The notes beneath the pieces are model-generated. The model worked only from the letters and a program-made list of their open reading frames with translations. It was not told the DNA's origin and made no database searches. The position numbers were made by a program, and so were the translations under genes. From JAMCRM01 sp041685075 (GTDB taxonomy: Bacteria; Acidobacteriota; Terriglobia; Bryobacterales; Bryobacteraceae), in assembly GCA_041685075.1 (NCBI GenBank), contig JAWLGN010000130.1, forward strand, positions 1 to 14,768: a stretch of 14,768 nucleotides of DNA, in the 5' to 3' direction. Within the stretch, counting starts at the first letter, position 1. Every line of letters starts with the position of its first letter. Positions 13,359 to 14,768 of this stretch are shown one piece after another.

Positions 13359-13788
13359 GCGTTTAAAAATCCAGCGGCTGCGCCCGGATGCCGCGCTGCC
13401 GGAGTACGCGCACGGGCCGGGAGAGGACGCGGGGATGGACCTGCGGGCGGTGGAGGAGGTGCTGCTCGAGCCGGGCGTGCCGGCGCTGGTGCCCACGGGC
13501 CTGGCGATTGAAATGCCGGCGGGCTACGAGGCGCAGATCCGGCCGCGCAGCGGGCTGGCGCTGAAGCACGCGGTGACGCTGCCCAACAGTCCGGCCACCA
13601 TCGATCCGGGATACCGCGGGGAGATCCGGGTGATTCTGCTGAACCTGGGGCGGGATTCGTACCTGGTACGCGCGGGGGACCGGATCGCCCAGATGGTGGT
13701 GGCGCGCTACGAAGCGATCGAGTGGGAAGAAGGCGAGTTGAACAGCTCGCGGCGGGGCGCCGGGGGGTTCGGCTCCTCGGGGCGGTGA
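13357..13788 (+). CDS. dut: Deoxyuridine 5'-triphosphate nucleotidohydrolase (dUTPase)
   Basis: Hydrolyses dUTP to dUMP and pyrophosphate, keeping uracil out of DNA and feeding thymidylate synthesis. The product has 143 residues, the normal length for the homotrimeric family. All five motifs are present in order: I, AGMDLRA (25-31); II, PRSGLALK (63-70); III, PNSPATIDPGYRGEI (76-90, with the catalytic Asp and the base-stacking Tyr); IV, RAGDRIAQMV (105-114); V, RRGAGGFGSSG (132-142), the arm that closes the active site of the neighbouring subunit. The final part reads GGFGSSG like E. coli's. Start ATG 13357 shares its bases with the thyX ATG on the other strand. The divergent thyX neighbour makes this a compact dTMP-supply pair. 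Confidence 0.96.
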   Translation: MRLKIQRLRPDAALPEYAHGPGEDAGMDLRAVEEVLLEPGVPALVPTGLAIEMPAGYEAQIRPRSGLALKHAVTLPNSPATIDPGYRGEIRVILLNLGRDSYLVRAGDRIAQMVVARYEAIEWEEGELNSSRRGAGGFGSSGR

Positions 13789-13819
13789 TGACAAGCGCGA
13801 GGAATTCGCCTATGCTGCG

Positions 13820-13825
13820 TACAAC
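13820..13825 (+). promoter_or_regulatory. Possible -10 box (TACAAC) before the UroD-like gene
   Basis: TACAAC lies in the 48-base gap after dut, 11 bases before ATG 13837, with no Shine-Dalgarno. TATGCT at 13811-13816 is an alternative. Either would give a very short leader, as seen at other genes here. Readthrough from dut is equally possible since no terminator is visible. Confidence 0.3.
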
Positions 13826-13836
13826 GGTGAATTCGG

Positions 13837-14768
13837 ATGGAGTGTAGAGAACGGGTTCGCGCGGCCCTGGCGCACCGGGAGCCGGACCGCGTGCCCATCG
13901 ATTTAAGCGGCACGTCGGTGACCGGCATGCATGCCAGCGTGGTGGCGGCGCTGCGCGAGTGGTACGGGCTGGAGAAGCGCCCGGTGAAGGTGCACGAGCC
14001 GTACCAGATGCTGGGGATGGTGGAGGACGATCTGAAAGAGGCCCTGGGGATCGACGTGGCCGGAGTGTTCTCCCGCAAAACCATGTTCGGCTTCCCCAAC
14101 CGGGACTGGAAGATGTGGCGCATGCCGGACGGGCTGGAGGTGCTGGTGCCGGGCGGTTTCGTCACCACCACGGATTCGAACGGCGACATCCTGATCCACC
14201 CGGAGGGCGACCCGGGGGCGCCGCCGAGCGGGCGCATGCCGCGGGACGGGTACTTCTTCGACGCCATCATCCGGCAGCCGCCGATCGACGATGCCGCCTT
14301 GCGGGTGGAGGACAACCTGGAGGAGTTCACCCCCATCACGGAGGAAGATCTCGAGCACCTGCGGTGCGAAGCGGCTGTGGCCGCGGCGAGCGGGCGCGCG
14401 GTGATCGCCGGCTTCGGCGGCACGGCGTTCGGCGATATCGCGCTGGTGCCGGCGCCGTTTCTGAAGCATCCCAAGGGCATCCGCGACGTGGCGGAGTGGT
14501 ACATCTCCACCGCCACCCGGCGGGAGTTCATCCACGGGATCTTCGAGCGGCAGTGCGAGACGGCGCTGGCGAACCTGGAGCGCATTTACGCGGCGGTGGG
14601 AGATGCGGTGGACGTGATGTTCGTCTGCGGCACGGATTTCGGCACGCAAGACTCGGCATTCTGCTCGGTGAAGACCTTCCGGGAGCTGTACTTCCCCTAT
14701 TACAAGCGCATCAACGACTGGGTGCACCGGCACACGCCGTGGCGGACATTCAAGCATTCCTGCGGGGC
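13837..14768 (+). CDS. UroD/MtaA-like methyltransferase-family protein, 5' part (runs off window)
   Basis: An open frame of about 310 residues from ATG 13837 to the window end. It begins MECRERVRAALAHREPDRVPIDLSG in pieces, the characteristic opening of uroporphyrinogen-decarboxylase superfamily proteins. The end is near FVCGTDFGTQDSAFCS and FKHSCG, the motif close to the C-terminal region of MtaA/CmuA-like members. The true UroD of haem synthesis has a different N-terminus with conserved arginines (RQAGR), not seen here. The protein is therefore more likely one of the many UroD-like methyltransferases or corrinoid-linked proteins abundant in Acidobacteria and Planctomycetes. About 50-80 residues are probably missing. 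It lies 48 bases after dut on the same strand; no functional link to nucleotide metabolism is implied. Confidence 0.88.
   Translation, partial: MECRERVRAALAHREPDRVPIDLSGTSVTGMHASVVAALREWYGLEKRPVKVHEPYQMLGMVEDDLKEALGIDVAGVFSRKTMFGFPNRDWKMWRMPDGLEVLVPGGFVTTTDSNGDILIHPEGDPGAPPSGRMPRDGYFFDAIIRQPPIDDAALRVEDNLEEFTPITEEDLEHLRCEAAVAAASGRAVIAGFGGTAFGDIALVPAPFLKHPKGIRDVAEWYISTATRREFIHGIFERQCETALANLERIYAAVGDAVDVMFVCGTDFGTQDSAFCSVKTFRELYFPYYKRINDWVHRHTPWRTFKHSCG

Noticed and set aside
13359..13496. N-terminal extension of thyX into dut
   Set aside because: Ser/Gly-rich shadow of dut's reverse strand; the ThyX-like sequence begins only after 13358.
1..14768. CRISPR array, tRNA/rRNA genes, insertion sequences or phage genes
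   Set aside because: No spaced direct repeats, cloverleaf-like sequence, transposase, integrase or phage structural gene was found on either strand.

Overview
The window is about two-thirds or more G+C by eye. Its gene content is DUF1080 and ThuA-like secreted proteins, BNR/Asp-box sialidase-like proteins, PLP enzymes with Tat-like leaders, a tandem-domain ThyX and UroD-like proteins. That combination is typical of soil Acidobacteriota of the Solibacter/Bryobacter type. The assignment is an inference from content; no marker gene is present to prove it.

Layout: 1-345 is the 3' end of a GNAT acetyltransferase, converging on a PhnB-like VOC protein (329-814, minus). A near-consensus -10 box (945-950) precedes a complete aconitase gene (to 3634). 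Next is a low-GC toxin-antitoxin locus on the minus strand. It consists of a DUF4258-type toxin gene broken by a one-base frameshift (4219-4538) and a zinc-finger/HTH antitoxin of MqsA/YgiT type (3675-4217), under a good promoter with a perfect palindrome over its -10. This locus also reverses the G-over-C bias of the plus strand seen elsewhere, so it looks like a recent arrival.

From 4661 to 11894 eight consecutive genes all begin with an export signal: a DegT-family aminotransferase (Tat), a sialidase-like protein (Tat), a DUF1080 putative 3-keto-glycoside hydrolase, a small Spy/CpxP-like protein, a lipoprotein, an OmpA-family protein, a SelA-like PLP enzyme (Tat) and a ThuA-like protein. 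They suggest extracytoplasmic carbohydrate handling plus envelope maintenance. Only the DUF1080 and Spy-like genes overlap (ATGA), and only the OmpA and lipoprotein genes are tightly abutted on one strand.

The right end holds a dTMP-synthesis pair, thyX (minus) and dut (plus), set head to head with overlapping start codons. It is followed by the 5' part of a UroD/methyltransferase-like gene that runs off the window.

The most interesting observations are these. (1) The ThyX is a two-domain fusion in which the family signature appears divided, with the RHR half in domain 2 and the S-x-R-Y half in domain 1. (2) The thyX/dut divergent pair may share one near-symmetric -10 box (TATGATA). (3) Several genes carry a TAnnnT box only 6-11 bases before the start codon, with no Shine-Dalgarno, suggesting leaderless transcripts. 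(4) The degraded, recently acquired toxin-antitoxin locus. No CRISPR array, RNA gene or insertion sequence was seen.
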